NCBI GenBank assembly: GCA_964426415.1 | Contig: CAYRQM010000004.1 | Span: forward strand, 1 to 64,000 | Reading direction: 5' to 3' | Source of the DNA: UBA3792 sp964426415 | GTDB taxonomy: Bacteria; Bacillota; Clostridia; Christensenellales; CAG-138 | Length of the DNA: 64,000 bases | Part shown: positions 24,311-33,979 of the stretch, piece after piece | Position numbering within the stretch: position 1 is the first letter of the stretch | How the letters are laid out: each line of letters begins with the position of its first letter | Made by a program: the position numbers and the translations under genes | Notes under the pieces: model-generated | Seen by the model: the letters and a program-made list of their open reading frames with translations, nothing else | What the model was told of the DNA's origin: nothing | Databases searched by the model: none

Positions 24311-25435
24311 ATGGCAACTGTAAAATTGACAGACGTCAAAAAAGTATACGGCAAGGACGTGGTCGCGGTCGATCATTTCAATCTCGAAATTGCCGACAAA
24401 GAATTCGTCGTGTTCGTCGGCCCTTCGGGCTGCGGCAAGTCCACCACGCTGCGCATGATCGCAGGGCTTGAGGAAATCACCGAAGGCACCGTCGAAATCG
24501 ACGGCGTGGTCGTCAACGATTTGCAGCCCCGCGACCGCGACATCGCAATGGTGTTCCAAAACTACGCGCTGTACCCGCATCTGACCGTGTTCGAGAACAT
24601 GGCGTTTTCGCTGCGGCTGCGGCACACCGATCCCAACGAGGTCTACAACCGCGTCACCGAGGCGGCGGAGGTGTTGGGCATCACCGAGCTTCTCATGCGC
24701 AAGCCCCGCGAGCTCAGCGGCGGGCAGCGGCAGCGCGTCGCCATCGGTCGTGCCATGGTGCGCGATTCCAAGGTCTTTTTGATGGACGAACCGCTGTCCA
24801 ACTTGGATGCCAAGCTGCGCAACCAAATGCGCGCCGAGATCATCCTGCTGCGGCAAAAAATCAACACCACCTTCATCTACGTCACCCACGACCAAACCGA
24901 GGCAATGACGCTGGGCGACCGCATCGTCGTCATGAAGGACGGGCTGATTCAACAGGTCGGGACGCCCACGCAAGTGTTCGACGCACCCGCCAATCTGTTC
25001 GTTGCCGAATTCGTAGGCGCACCCAAGATGAACACGTTCAAGACCGACTTGATCCTGCACAACGGCACATACTATGTAACGCCCTACGACGTGCAAATCG
25101 AGGTCACGGGCGCCAAGGCTGCCGCGCTGGAAGGGCGGCACACCCCGTCGCGCAGCGTAACCTTGGGCGTGCGGCCCGAGCATATCGCGCTGACCACGGC
25201 GGACGATCCGTGCGGCATTCCCTGCAAGATCGAGGTCAACGAAATGATGGGCGGCGAGCTGCATCTCCATGTGGGCGCGCCCGACGGCGACAAGGTCATC
25301 GTCCGCGTGCAGACCATCAACCTCACCGAAAAGGAGCGTGCCGCGCTGACGTTCGGCAACATGGTCTATATCACCTTCGAGGGCAAGGCGATGCACTTCT
25401 TCGACGCCGAGACGGGCAAAAGCTTGCTCGCATAA
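24311..25435 (+). CDS. MsmX/UgpC-type sugar importer ATPase
   Basis: 374 aa. Walker A GPSGCGKST (about residue 36), signature LSGGQRQRV, Walker B VFLMDEP, then D-loop LSNLDAKLR and H-loop THDQTEAM. The C-terminal ~140 residues form the MOI/TOBE regulatory domain of MalK-like ATPases. In many Firmicutes one MsmX serves several sugar importers; here it is encoded with its permeases. A terminator follows. Confidence 0.93.
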   Translation: MATVKLTDVKKVYGKDVVAVDHFNLEIADKEFVVFVGPSGCGKSTTLRMIAGLEEITEGTVEIDGVVVNDLQPRDRDIAMVFQNYALYPHLTVFENMAFSLRLRHTDPNEVYNRVTEAAEVLGITELLMRKPRELSGGQRQRVAIGRAMVRDSKVFLMDEPLSNLDAKLRNQMRAEIILLRQKINTTFIYVTHDQTEAMTLGDRIVVMKDGLIQQVGTPTQVFDAPANLFVAEFVGAPKMNTFKTDLILHNGTYYVTPYDVQIEVTGAKAAALEGRHTPSRSVTLGVRPEHIALTTADDPCGIPCKIEVNEMMGGELHLHVGAPDGDKVIVRVQTINLTEKERAALTFGNMVYITFEGKAMHFFDAETGKSLLA

Positions 25436-25451
25436 TTTCAGAACACGCAAC

Positions 25452-25485
25452 ACGGAGCAAGCACGTCTTGCTCCGTCTTCATTTG
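25452..25485 (+). terminator. Terminator of the sugar importer operon
   Basis: ACGGAGCAAG (25452-25461) pairs with CTTGCTCCGT (25467-25476) around CACGT and is followed by CTTCATTTG. Confidence 0.75.
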
Positions 25486-25510
25486 TCACGGTCACGTCAC
25501 AAAGAGGCGC

Positions 25511-25539
25511 TTGCCTTTTTGTGCCTATGACCGTATAAT
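25511..25539 (+). promoter_or_regulatory. Promoter for the M18 aminopeptidase
   Basis: TTGCCT (25511-25516), 17-nt spacer, TATAAT (25534-25539). Confidence 0.65.
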
Positions 25540-25563
25540 AAGAAGCACGGAGGATTGAAAAAT

Positions 25564-26934
25564 TTGGATAGAATCAATGCATGGAAGGTGTATACGCCCG
25601 AACAGGAGGCGGCTGTCTCCACGTTGGCGGCGGCGTACAAGCAGTTTTTGAACAACGGCAAAACCGAGCGCGAATGCGTCCGCGAGGCGGTGCGCATGGC
25701 AAAGGCGAACGGCTTTGTCGAATTGGAGCAAACCAAGTCCCTAAAGGCGGGCGATCGCGTGTATTCGGTGTGCATGGACAAGGCGATTTCGCTGTTTGTG
25801 GTGGGCAGCGAGCCCATCGAAGCGGGCGTCAACATCGTGGGCGCGCACATCGACAGCCCGCGCATGGACCTCAAGCAAAACCCGCTGTATGAGGATTCCG
25901 ATCTGGTCTATTTGGACACACACTACTACGGCGGCATCAAAAAATACCAATGGGTCGCGCTGCCACTTGCACTGCACGGCGTCGTCGCCAAGAAGGACGG
26001 CACGCTGGTCGAAATCGTCATCGGCGAGGACGACGACGATCCCGTGGTGGGCATTTCCGACCTTCTCATCCATCTTTCGCAAACGCAGCTCGAAAAGAAG
26101 GGCAGCTTGGTCATTGAGGGCGAGGAGCTGAACGTCATCGTCGGCGGCAAGCCGCAAAAGGACGCCGAAAAGGACGCCTGCACGGCGCAAATCCTTGCCA
26201 TCCTCAAAGAAAAATACGACATCGAAGAAGAAGACTTCCTCTCCGCCGAAATCGAAGTGGTGCCCGCGGGCAAGTGCCGCGATTTCGGGCTGGACAGAAG
26301 CATGATTTTGGGCTACGGCCATGACGACCGCGTGTGCGCCTACGCGGCGTTGGACGCGCTGTTCGCCCTAAAGGGCACGCCAAAAACCACCTGCTGCGCC
26401 GTGCTTGCCGACAAAGAAGAAATCGGTTCCGTGGGCGCAACGGGCATGCAGGCGCGCTACTTTGAAAACGCCGTCGCCGAGCTGATGGAACGGCTGGGGG
26501 CGTACAGCGAGCTTTCGCTGCGCCGCACCTTGGCGCACTGCCGGATGCTCTCCTGCGACGTCAGCGCGGGCTACGATCCCAACTTTGCAGCCGTCTTCGA
26601 AAAGAAAAATTCCGCCTATTTGGGCAGAGGCGTCTGCTTCAACAAATACACCGGCGCCCGCGGCAAGTCGGGCAGCAACGACGCCAACGCCGAATACATC
26701 GGCAGGCTGCGCAAGCTGTTTGACGATGCGGACATCCACTACCAGACGGCGGAGCTAGGCAAGGTCGATCAGGGCGGCGGCGGCACCATCGCCTACATCT
26801 GCGCGCTGTACGGCATGGAAGTCATCGACAGCGGCGTTGCCGTGCTGTCCATGCACGCGCCGTGGGAAATCATCAACAAAGCCGATTTGTTCGAGGCAAG
26901 CCGCGCTTATCTGACCTTCATGCAAAACGCGTAA
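25564..26934 (+). CDS. apeB: M18 family aminopeptidase
   Basis: 456 aa. TTG 25564 is chosen because GGAGG lies 10 nt upstream; TTG 25555 is too close to it. Metal and active-site motifs of M18 are present: GAHIDSPRMD, YYGGIKKYQW, GYGHDDRVCAYAALDALF, DKEEIGS and a final MHAPWEII. It is a cytosolic, zinc-dependent enzyme that removes N-terminal amino acids from peptides. It has its own promoter and is not in an operon. Confidence 0.92.
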   Translation: MDRINAWKVYTPEQEAAVSTLAAAYKQFLNNGKTERECVREAVRMAKANGFVELEQTKSLKAGDRVYSVCMDKAISLFVVGSEPIEAGVNIVGAHIDSPRMDLKQNPLYEDSDLVYLDTHYYGGIKKYQWVALPLALHGVVAKKDGTLVEIVIGEDDDDPVVGISDLLIHLSQTQLEKKGSLVIEGEELNVIVGGKPQKDAEKDACTAQILAILKEKYDIEEEDFLSAEIEVVPAGKCRDFGLDRSMILGYGHDDRVCAYAALDALFALKGTPKTTCCAVLADKEEIGSVGATGMQARYFENAVAELMERLGAYSELSLRRTLAHCRMLSCDVSAGYDPNFAAVFEKKNSAYLGRGVCFNKYTGARGKSGSNDANAEYIGRLRKLFDDADIHYQTAELGKVDQGGGGTIAYICALYGMEVIDSGVAVLSMHAPWEIINKADLFEASRAYLTFMQNA

Positions 26935-27034
26935 CCCCGAAACGCAAAACGTCGTTCGCTTCCTATAATCCCAAGCGTGCGGCGGTTCGCGCTGCAAACG
27001 GCGTCGACAATTATTGCAAAAGCTGCAAAGTTTG

Positions 27035-27063
27035 TTGACGCATTTGCGAGAATTGGGTAGAAT
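27035..27063 (+). promoter_or_regulatory. Promoter for the lipoprotein at 27092
   Basis: TTGACG (27035-27040), 17-nt spacer, TAGAAT (27058-27063). Confidence 0.65.
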
Positions 27064-27091
27064 AACGGTATCGGAACAAAGGAGTTTTATC

Positions 27092-27712
27092 ATGAAAAAG
27101 TGCAGTCTGATTCTGATTTGCATGTTGCTCGCCATGAGCATGCTGCTCGGTTGCAGCACACAACAAAAAGCATCGTCGTCCGACACGGCGACGGTTGGCC
27201 TGTCCGTTGGGACGGCATTTGAGGCGCAAAAGCTGCGTCTGCCCTTCGCACTCAAGCAAGACGCGCCGCAGACCGCCGTGATCGAACACGTTTCGACCCA
27301 CTTTGTCAACGCGCACGACGCGCCTGCCGCCATTACGGTCGCCAGCGAAAACGCATCGGCGCTTGCCGCCACCTACGACGCAGCCACCGATACGCTGACC
27401 CTTGCGGGCAGCCGCGCCTGCGACACGACCGTTTCGGTCACCGCCACCGTTCCCTTGGACGACGGCACGACGGAAAGCGCGGTCGCGTCCATCGCCGTAC
27501 AGGTGGTGAACCCGCTGCGCACCGTGCTGATTGCCGTTGTGGGCGTCGCGCTGATCGTGCTGCTGATCTTCTTGGGCAAACCCAAGAAAAAGGCGCCCGA
27601 AGCGACTGCCGAGGCGCAGGCAAACGAAGCGCTCAAAGCAGATGAGGACAGCGCGTTCGAAGGCGAAAACGCAACCGTGGTCGAATCCTCCAACGAGGAC
27701 GGCAACGTGTAA
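27092..27712 (+). CDS. Lipoprotein with C-terminal membrane helix, unknown function
   Basis: 206 aa; ATG 27092 follows AAAGGAG. The signal ends in LLGC. A ~110-residue extracellular Thr/Ala/Val-rich domain has beta character. A membrane helix (LRTVLIAVVGVALIVLLIFL) and an acidic cytoplasmic tail follow. A lipid anchor plus a stop-transfer helix is unusual. I do not recognise the family. Confidence 0.75.
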   Translation: MKKCSLILICMLLAMSMLLGCSTQQKASSSDTATVGLSVGTAFEAQKLRLPFALKQDAPQTAVIEHVSTHFVNAHDAPAAITVASENASALAATYDAATDTLTLAGSRACDTTVSVTATVPLDDGTTESAVASIAVQVVNPLRTVLIAVVGVALIVLLIFLGKPKKKAPEATAEAQANEALKADEDSAFEGENATVVESSNEDGNV

Positions 27713-27731
27713 GCATCCTCTCATAACAAAT

Positions 27732-27770
27732 AAGACCCGCGGCAAATTGGCTGCGGGTCTTTGCTATTTT
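27732..27770 (+). terminator. Bidirectional intrinsic terminator
   Basis: AAGACCCGC (27732-27740) pairs with GCGGGTCTT (27753-27761), followed by TGCTATTTTT. It lies between converging genes. Confidence 0.8.
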
Positions 27771-27774
27771 TGGT

Positions 27775-29259
27775 TTACAGGTATTTTTTGAGCGTGCCGA
27801 GCAGCCCGCGGGAGAGGGATTTGCCCAGCTCTCTGCCGATGCTGGTGGCGGCGGAATTGGCAGCCTTCGTCATGGCGCTGCTCTTTTTCTTTTTGGCGGC
27901 AGGCTTTTTGGTTTGCTTTTCTTTTTCTTTGGCGGCGCTCTTTTGCGCCTTTTCCAACGCCTTTGTCTCGGCTGCTTTCTCGGCGGCGATGCGCTCGTAG
28001 GCGGAGTCGTTGTCTACGGTCTTTTCATACTTGCCGTACAGGTCGGACGCTTGGATCTCGGCGGCGCGGCGCGCGTCGTCGATGGCGCCCATGCGGGACT
28101 GCGGCGGCAAGATTACGGCGCGTTCCACCACAGACGGGCGGCCCTTCTCGTCCAAAAAGCTGACCAGCGCTTCGCCCGTGCCAAGCGCGGTGATGGCGGC
28201 TTCGGTGTCGAAGTTGGGATTGGTGCGGAACGTCTGCGCGGCGGCGCGAATGGCGCGCTGCTCGGCGGGCGTATAGGCGCGGAGCGCGTGCAGGACGCGG
28301 TTGCCAAGCTGCGCCAAGATGGGGTCGGGAATGTCGGCGGGCTGCTGCGTGATGAAATACACGCCGACGCCCTTGCTGCGAATGAGCTTGACCACCTGCT
28401 CGACCTTGTCCCGCAGCGCCTTGGGCGCGTCTTGGAACAGCAGATGCGCTTCGTCAAAGAAGAACACCAGCTTGGGCTTTTCGGCGTCGCCCACCTCGGG
28501 CAGCTGCTCGAACAGCTCCGCCAACAGCCACAGCATGAAGGTGGAATACAGAAGCGGCGACTGCACCAGCCTTGCGCAATGGAACACGTTGAGATAGCCG
28601 CGTCCGTCGGCATCGCACTGCATCCAATCGGACAGCGCAATGTTCGGCTCGCCGAAGAACACGTCGCCGCCTTCGTCCTCGAGCTGCAGCAGCGCACGCT
28701 GGATCGCGCCTGCCGATTGCTTGCTGATGGCGCCGTATTCGGAGATGAGGTCGGCGGCATGGTCGGAAACGTACGCCACCATGGCGCGCAGGTCTTTGAG
28801 GTCGAGCAGCAGCCAACCCTTGTCGTCCGCCACGCGAAACGCGATGGTCAGCACGCCCGTCTGCACGTCGGACAGCCCCAAAAGCCGTGCCAACAGCGGC
28901 GCACCCATCTCGCTGATGGTGGTGCGCACGGGGTGTCCGCCCGACTGAAACACGTCCCAAAACCGCACGGGATAGCTGCGCATGGGGAACGCGGCAGGGT
29001 CGATGCCCATTCCGTTTAGGCGGCGCACGATGGCGTCGGTCTGCTCGCCCTTTTTGACGCAGCCCGCCAAGTCGCCCTTCACGTCCGCCAAAAAGACGGG
29101 AACGCCCATATCGGAGAACGATTCCGCCATGACCTTGAGCGTAATGGTTTTGCCCGTGCCGGTTGCGCCCGCAATCAGCCCGTGCCGATTTGCCATAGCG
29201 GGCAGAATGTAGGCTTGCGTGTCGCCCTTGCCCACGAGAATTTTGTTTTGTATGAACAT
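27775..29259 (-). CDS. HerA/YjgR-type ATPase (DUF853)
   Basis: 494 aa. Walker A GATGTGKT (about residue 32), Walker B FFFDEAH, an arginine-finger region and the FITQQPADIPDPILAQLGNRVLHALRA-type sensor segment typical of DUF853. The tail is rich in Lys and Ala. The family is related to HerA/FtsK hexameric DNA motors, but a cellular role for YjgR is not settled. It has its own consensus promoter. Confidence 0.9.
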   Translation of the reverse strand: MFIQNKILVGKGDTQAYILPAMANRHGLIAGATGTGKTITLKVMAESFSDMGVPVFLADVKGDLAGCVKKGEQTDAIVRRLNGMGIDPAAFPMRSYPVRFWDVFQSGGHPVRTTISEMGAPLLARLLGLSDVQTGVLTIAFRVADDKGWLLLDLKDLRAMVAYVSDHAADLISEYGAISKQSAGAIQRALLQLEDEGGDVFFGEPNIALSDWMQCDADGRGYLNVFHCARLVQSPLLYSTFMLWLLAELFEQLPEVGDAEKPKLVFFFDEAHLLFQDAPKALRDKVEQVVKLIRSKGVGVYFITQQPADIPDPILAQLGNRVLHALRAYTPAEQRAIRAAAQTFRTNPNFDTEAAITALGTGEALVSFLDEKGRPSVVERAVILPPQSRMGAIDDARRAAEIQASDLYGKYEKTVDNDSAYERIAAEKAAETKALEKAQKSAAKEKEKQTKKPAAKKKKSSAMTKAANSAATSIGRELGKSLSRGLLGTLKKYL

Positions 29260-29292
29260 CTTGTGCCTCCGCAGCCGAAATGGTATAAAAAT

Positions 29293-29321
29293 ACTATATC
29301 AGCGGCGCACCGAATTGTCAA
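29293..29321 (-). promoter_or_regulatory. Promoter of the YjgR-type gene
   Basis: Minus strand: TTGACA (29316-29321), 17-nt spacer, TATAGT (29293-29298). The -35 box lies directly after the spmB stop codon. Confidence 0.75.
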
Positions 29322-29834
29322 TCAGCCGCCAAAAAACAGCCGCGAAAACAGCAGCCCCGCCACCACGGACACCAGCGTGGCAAGCAGCGCCACGGGCACG
29401 GTGAAGCGCGTTTTTTTGACGCCGACGGAACCGAAATACAGGGCAAGCGTGTAGAAGATGGTTTCGGAAGCGCCGAGCAGCACGCTGGCGGTACAGCCAA
29501 GGTACGAGTCCGCGCCGTACTGCTGAAACAGCTCCGAAAGCACCGCCATCGCCGCGCTGCCCGAAAGCGGGCGCAGCAGAATCAGCGGCAGCAAGCGGGC
29601 GTCCACTCCGATGCGCGTAAAGAACGGGGAGGAAACCGCAACCAGCCAATCCAGCGCGCCGCTGTCCCGAAAGACCGTAATCGCCATCAGCATGGCAGCC
29701 AAGGACGGCAAAATCTTGGCTAAAAGCGGCAGGCTTTCCGCCGCGCCGTTCACGAACGCCGAAAAGACGTCCACGCGGCGGAGGACGGCGTAAAAAAGAA
29801 GCAACAGCAGCAGGATGGGGACGACGACGCTCAT
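29322..29834 (-). CDS. spmB: Spore maturation protein B
   Basis: 170 aa, starting MSVVVPILLLLLLFYAVLRRVDVF. About five membrane helices with a nucleoside-recognition (Gate-like) core, including LPLILLRPLSGSAAM and SETIFYTLALYFGSVGVKKTR. In Bacillus, SpmA and SpmB are needed for spore-core dehydration. It overlaps spmA by four bases (ATGA). Its presence supports an endospore-forming organism. Confidence 0.92.
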   Translation of the reverse strand: MSVVVPILLLLLLFYAVLRRVDVFSAFVNGAAESLPLLAKILPSLAAMLMAITVFRDSGALDWLVAVSSPFFTRIGVDARLLPLILLRPLSGSAAMAVLSELFQQYGADSYLGCTASVLLGASETIFYTLALYFGSVGVKKTRFTVPVALLATLVSVVAGLLFSRLFFGG

Positions 29835-30394
29835 GTGCGGCGAATGCAAAGGCGACAGGCGACGACGGCGACCAGCGTGGCGCAGGCGGAGGACAAAAAC
29901 GTGGGCAGCACGACGGATGCGGGGTGGGCGCTGCCGTAGGTTTGCCGAAGCGCCACAAGCGTTGCGGGAAACAGCTCCAAGCAGGATGCGTTGATTGCCA
30001 ACAGCACGCACATGGCGTTGGTGGCGACGCCGTGACGCGGATTGTGCGCTTCCATAATTTCCATGGCTTGCAGCCCGTATGGCGTCGCGGCATTGCCCAT
30101 GCCCAGCATGTTCGCCGCCAAGTTCATGGAGATGGCGCCTTGCGCTTCGCCCGCATCGGGAAAGAGGAACCGCATGCACGGCCGCAAAAGCCGCGCAAGA
30201 CCTTGCATCAATTTGGCTTCCTTGGCGATGCGCAGCACGCCCATCCAAAACAGATAGGCGCCCAACAGCGTGATGCAAAGCGTGACGGCATTGGCGGTTC
30301 CGTTCGTCAGCGACTGCAGCACTGCGTCGCCGCCGCAGGTCACAAGCTCCAGCACAATTCCAATCGCCAAAAGCCCCAAAAAGACAATGTTCAT
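29831..30394 (-). CDS. spmA: Spore maturation protein A
   Basis: 187 aa from ATG 30394; the longer open frame upstream runs into the divergent promoter. Membrane helices and Gate-like motifs are present: MNLAANMLGMGNAATPYGLQAM and AINASCLELFPATLVALR. It is encoded with spmB and acts with it in spore maturation. The Shine-Dalgarno site is weak, so the exact start is less certain. Confidence 0.9.
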   Translation of the reverse strand: MNIVFLGLLAIGIVLELVTCGGDAVLQSLTNGTANAVTLCITLLGAYLFWMGVLRIAKEAKLMQGLARLLRPCMRFLFPDAGEAQGAISMNLAANMLGMGNAATPYGLQAMEIMEAHNPRHGVATNAMCVLLAINASCLELFPATLVALRQTYGSAHPASVVLPTFLSSACATLVAVVACRLCIRRT

Positions 30395-30455
30395 GCCATA
30401 TTGTATGGGAACCTGTAAGAGAAAAGCATCTTTTTTGAAAACTGTCCCAAAAGGT

Positions 30456-30484
30456 TTTCCATTTTCGGGAGTTTCTGTTATAAT
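30456..30484 (+). promoter_or_regulatory. Promoter for the class B PBP gene
   Basis: TTTCCA (30456-30461), 17-nt spacer, TATAAT (30479-30484). Confidence 0.55.
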
Positions 30485-30518
30485 GAGAAACGGTATTATA
30501 TCGTTTGGAGTGAATGTC

Positions 30519-32864
30519 GTGAAAAGAATTGTCTGTATCCTCATCGCCGTTCTGATGCTTTTGGGGCTGCTGCTCTCCTTTGGCTGCGCCGCAGACGCGG
30601 GCAGCGGAAGCGAAGTCTGTCGGCAGTTCTTAACGTATCTGTCGCAAGGCATGTATGAGGAAGCGTATGCGATGCTGTCCGATTCGTTGAAGAACACGAC
30701 GAGCGACACGTCCACCCGCGGCGAAGCGTTGATTTCCGAAAAGGAGTTCCGCGAAAAGTACGAACAGATTTTTACCGCCATCGGGCTGGAGTCGCTGGAC
30801 TACATCGTGACCGAGGTGTCCGACGCCTCCATCACGGCGACGGTGGGCTACACCATGACGTTCCACACCACCCTTGCGGGCGAGCTGGTCAACAACTACA
30901 CCGTGGAAGCGGTGTATGAAAACCGTCATTGGGGCGTCCGCTGGTCGCCTGCGCTCATCTTCCCCGAAATGCAATGGGGCGACAACCTGATGGTCGGCGT
31001 CAACTATCCCAAGCGCGGCGAAATTTTCGACTGCGAGGGGCGGCTTTTGGTGAGCAATTTGGCGCCGTACACCGTGTTTTGCGTGCCGTCCGCCATCACC
31101 GATAAGCAAGCGTTCATCGACGCGGTCATGGCGATTCCCGAATTGAAACCGTCGGGCGCCACGACGGCAGACTTCTTGGACGTGGTGCAGAAAGCGGCGA
31201 ACAGCAACAACTCCTCCGCCGTCATTTCCAAGCTGTATGCCGACACCGTAACCGACGATCTGGAAAGCCGCATCTTGGCGGTGGACGGGCTGGGCGTAGA
31301 CCGAAGCGCCAGCCTGACGGCGACACGTTTCCGCGAATACCCCTATGGGACAAGCTGTTCCCACCTTTTGGGGTTTGCCACGGTCATGCACAAAGAAGAT
31401 TGGAAGGTGCTCAAGGACGATCCCACCAACACCGTCTATGAAAAGGACAGCTGGCTTGGGTATGCGGGCTTGGAGCTGCAATACGAAGAGCTTTTGCGCG
31501 GGTCGAAGGGCGCTTACGCGTACATCCAAGGGCTGGACGGCACCAACCGCACCACGTTGTACAACGTGGCGGCGACGGACGGCGAAGACTTGCATCTGAC
31601 CATCGACATCACGCTGCAGCAGCGGGTGGAGGAGGTCGTGAAAACCGTGGTCTACGACGAGAACATCACGGGCACGGTGCTCGTCATGAATCCCACCACG
31701 GGCGCGGTGCAAGCCATGTATTCCTTCCCCGACTACAACGCCGAAGCGTTCAGCCGCGGCGACGTCGGCACTGCCGAATGGGAAGCGTTGGAAAACGACT
31801 TGGTCAAAACGCCGCTGCTCAATCGCGCCATCCAAGGTCTGTACGCGCCCGGTTCCACCTTCAAACCCATCACGGCGGTGGCAGGGCTGGAAACAGGGAC
31901 GATCACGGGCGATACGCTGTTTCCCGCGAGCGAGACCATCAAAAATCAAATGTACCGCACAACGAGCGGCTCCTACAAAGATTCTTGGCGCGTTCAGTCG
32001 GGCAGCTTTGCCTACACCAACATCGAGGAAATCAACCGTACGGGCAGTTCCAACCGCCACACGCCCATGAACGTGGTCAACAGCATCATCGATTCCGACA
32101 ACATCTTCTTCGCATGGGTGGCGCTGTCCTTGGGCTGGTCCACATTCCGCGCGCGTCTCGAATCCATGGGCATCGGGGAAGCGGTTCCGTTCGATCTGCC
32201 GACGCAGCCTTCGCAGGTTTCTAAAGAAGGCACGTTAGAATCCTACGCGCTGCTTGCCATGTCGGGCTACGGACAGGGCGAGCTGCTGCTGACGCCGCTG
32301 CAGATGGCGACGTACATCTCCGCGCTGCGCAACGGCGGCAACGCCATGAGCCCGTATGTGGTGTCGTCCATTTGGGCGTCCACCGACGACCCGAACATCG
32401 AAGGCGCCGACAAGAACGGCTACACCGCCACCTACACGCACGAAGCCACCGTTTGGAAGACGATCTGTTCGCAAGCGACGGTGGACACCCTAATGCCGGG
32501 GCTGATCGGCGTTTGCGCCAACGAGCACGGCGGCACGGCGCGGTACTTGGGCGTGCGCAGCTTCGTCATTGCGGGCAAGACGGGCACCGCCGAGGTCGGC
32601 GAACAAAAAGAAAAAGAATTGGCGTGGTTCATCGGCTTTCGGCAGTCCAATAAGGACGGTTCCGCACTGGCGGCGGAGGACGAGCGTCTGGTGCTGGTCA
32701 TGTTGGAGCTGGATATGAACAACCTGCCCGACGAAGCCACCATGATGAAATTCCTCATCGCCCGCGCACTGCTCAAGGACGACGAGCTGACCGAGCCGGG
32801 CGTCACGGAAACCTGCATGACCAACGACGCCACCAGCAATCGAGACACCACGCCGCTGCCGTAA
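30519..32864 (+). CDS. Class B penicillin-binding protein (PBP2-like transpeptidase)
   Basis: 781 aa from GTG 30519, with GGAGTG six bases upstream; ATG 30484 lies inside the -10 box. An N-terminal membrane helix with a possible lipobox-like SFGC is followed by an NTF2-like (MecA_N) domain, a PBP dimer domain and the transpeptidase. The catalytic Ser446 is in STFK, the second motif is SDN (526-528) and Lys687 is in KTGTAEV. It cross-links peptidoglycan. The NTF2-like domain is shared with low-affinity PBPs such as MecA and PBP3 of enterococci. MurG follows. Confidence 0.9.
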   Translation: MKRIVCILIAVLMLLGLLLSFGCAADAGSGSEVCRQFLTYLSQGMYEEAYAMLSDSLKNTTSDTSTRGEALISEKEFREKYEQIFTAIGLESLDYIVTEVSDASITATVGYTMTFHTTLAGELVNNYTVEAVYENRHWGVRWSPALIFPEMQWGDNLMVGVNYPKRGEIFDCEGRLLVSNLAPYTVFCVPSAITDKQAFIDAVMAIPELKPSGATTADFLDVVQKAANSNNSSAVISKLYADTVTDDLESRILAVDGLGVDRSASLTATRFREYPYGTSCSHLLGFATVMHKEDWKVLKDDPTNTVYEKDSWLGYAGLELQYEELLRGSKGAYAYIQGLDGTNRTTLYNVAATDGEDLHLTIDITLQQRVEEVVKTVVYDENITGTVLVMNPTTGAVQAMYSFPDYNAEAFSRGDVGTAEWEALENDLVKTPLLNRAIQGLYAPGSTFKPITAVAGLETGTITGDTLFPASETIKNQMYRTTSGSYKDSWRVQSGSFAYTNIEEINRTGSSNRHTPMNVVNSIIDSDNIFFAWVALSLGWSTFRARLESMGIGEAVPFDLPTQPSQVSKEGTLESYALLAMSGYGQGELLLTPLQMATYISALRNGGNAMSPYVVSSIWASTDDPNIEGADKNGYTATYTHEATVWKTICSQATVDTLMPGLIGVCANEHGGTARYLGVRSFVIAGKTGTAEVGEQKEKELAWFIGFRQSNKDGSALAAEDERLVLVMLELDMNNLPDEATMMKFLIARALLKDDELTEPGVTETCMTNDATSNRDTTPLP

Positions 32865-32908
32865 CGCTTCGGCGCCGCGGCGCATACGATACCATCGAGG
32901 GGAGCACT

Positions 32909-33979
32909 ATGAAAACAATCATCTTTACGGGGGGCGGCACGGCGGGTCACGTCACGCCCAACCTTGCGCTGATGGAACGACTGGATCGTTCCGAATGGGA
33001 CGTCCATTACATCGGCACGGCGGACGGCTTGGAAAAAGGGCTGCTTTCCGATCGCGCCGATCTCACCTACCACGAAATTGCATGGGGCAAGCTGCGCCGC
33101 TACTTCAGTTGGAAGAATTTTTCCGACCCGTTTCGCGTGCTGAAGGGCTATCAACAGTCCCGCAAAATCATCAAAGCGGTGCATCCCGACGTGCTGTTCA
33201 GCAAGGGCGGGTTCGTTTCCGTGCCCGTGGTGGCGGCGGCGAAGGGCCATTGCCCCGTCATCACCCACGAATCCGACTACACGCCGGGGCTTGCCAACAA
33301 GCTGGCGGCGCGCTGTGCCACCACCATTTGCGTCACGTTCTCCGACACGCTCCAATTCGTGGGCAAAAAGGGCGTGCTGACGGGGACGCCCATCCGCCCC
33401 GCGCTGTATCACGGCTCCCGCGAACGGGCGCTGGCGTTTACGGGGCTGTCGGGCAAAAAGCCCGTTCTGCTTGTGATGGGCGGCAGCTTGGGCGCCGCGG
33501 CGGTCAATGATGCGCTGCGCGCCGCGCTTCCTGCACTGCTGCCGCGCTTTGACGTGGTGCATCTTTGCGGAAAGGGCAAAACAGACCCTGCCGCAGCTAC
33601 CTTGGGATACCTCCAATACGAATATGTGGACGCCGAAATGCCCGACGTCTTGGCGCTTGCCGACGTGGTGCTTTCGCGTGCGGGCGCAAATGCCATCTTC
33701 GAGCTGTTGGCGCTCAAAAAGCCCATGCTGCTGATTCCGCTGCCCGCCGTCTCCAGCCGCGGCGACCAGCTTCTGAATGCGGAATGCTTTTTGCGGCACG
33801 GCTACTGCAAGGTGCTGATGCAGGACGCGGTGACGCCGACGTCGCTGACCGAATCGCTGTGCGCGCTGTACGACACGCGGCAAACGGTCTTGGACGCCAT
33901 GGAACGGGCGACGGTCGTGGACGGCACCGAGCCGATCCTCAAACTGATTTTCAAGGCGGCAAACGGGGCAGAATCATGA
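32909..33979 (+). CDS. murG: MurG, lipid II-forming GlcNAc transferase
   Basis: 356 aa, preceded by GAGGGGAG. It has the GT28 glycine-rich start TGGGTAGHVTPNLAL, the central GGFVSVPVV and HESDYTPGLANKLAA segments, VMGGSLGA, and the UDP-GlcNAc-binding LSRAGANAIFELLALKKPMLLIPLP. It moves GlcNAc from UDP-GlcNAc to lipid I at the inner membrane face. It is downstream of a PBP. The stop overlaps the next start (ATGA). Confidence 0.96.
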   Translation: MKTIIFTGGGTAGHVTPNLALMERLDRSEWDVHYIGTADGLEKGLLSDRADLTYHEIAWGKLRRYFSWKNFSDPFRVLKGYQQSRKIIKAVHPDVLFSKGGFVSVPVVAAAKGHCPVITHESDYTPGLANKLAARCATTICVTFSDTLQFVGKKGVLTGTPIRPALYHGSRERALAFTGLSGKKPVLLVMGGSLGAAAVNDALRAALPALLPRFDVVHLCGKGKTDPAAATLGYLQYEYVDAEMPDVLALADVVLSRAGANAIFELLALKKPMLLIPLPAVSSRGDQLLNAECFLRHGYCKVLMQDAVTPTSLTESLCALYDTRQTVLDAMERATVVDGTEPILKLIFKAANGAES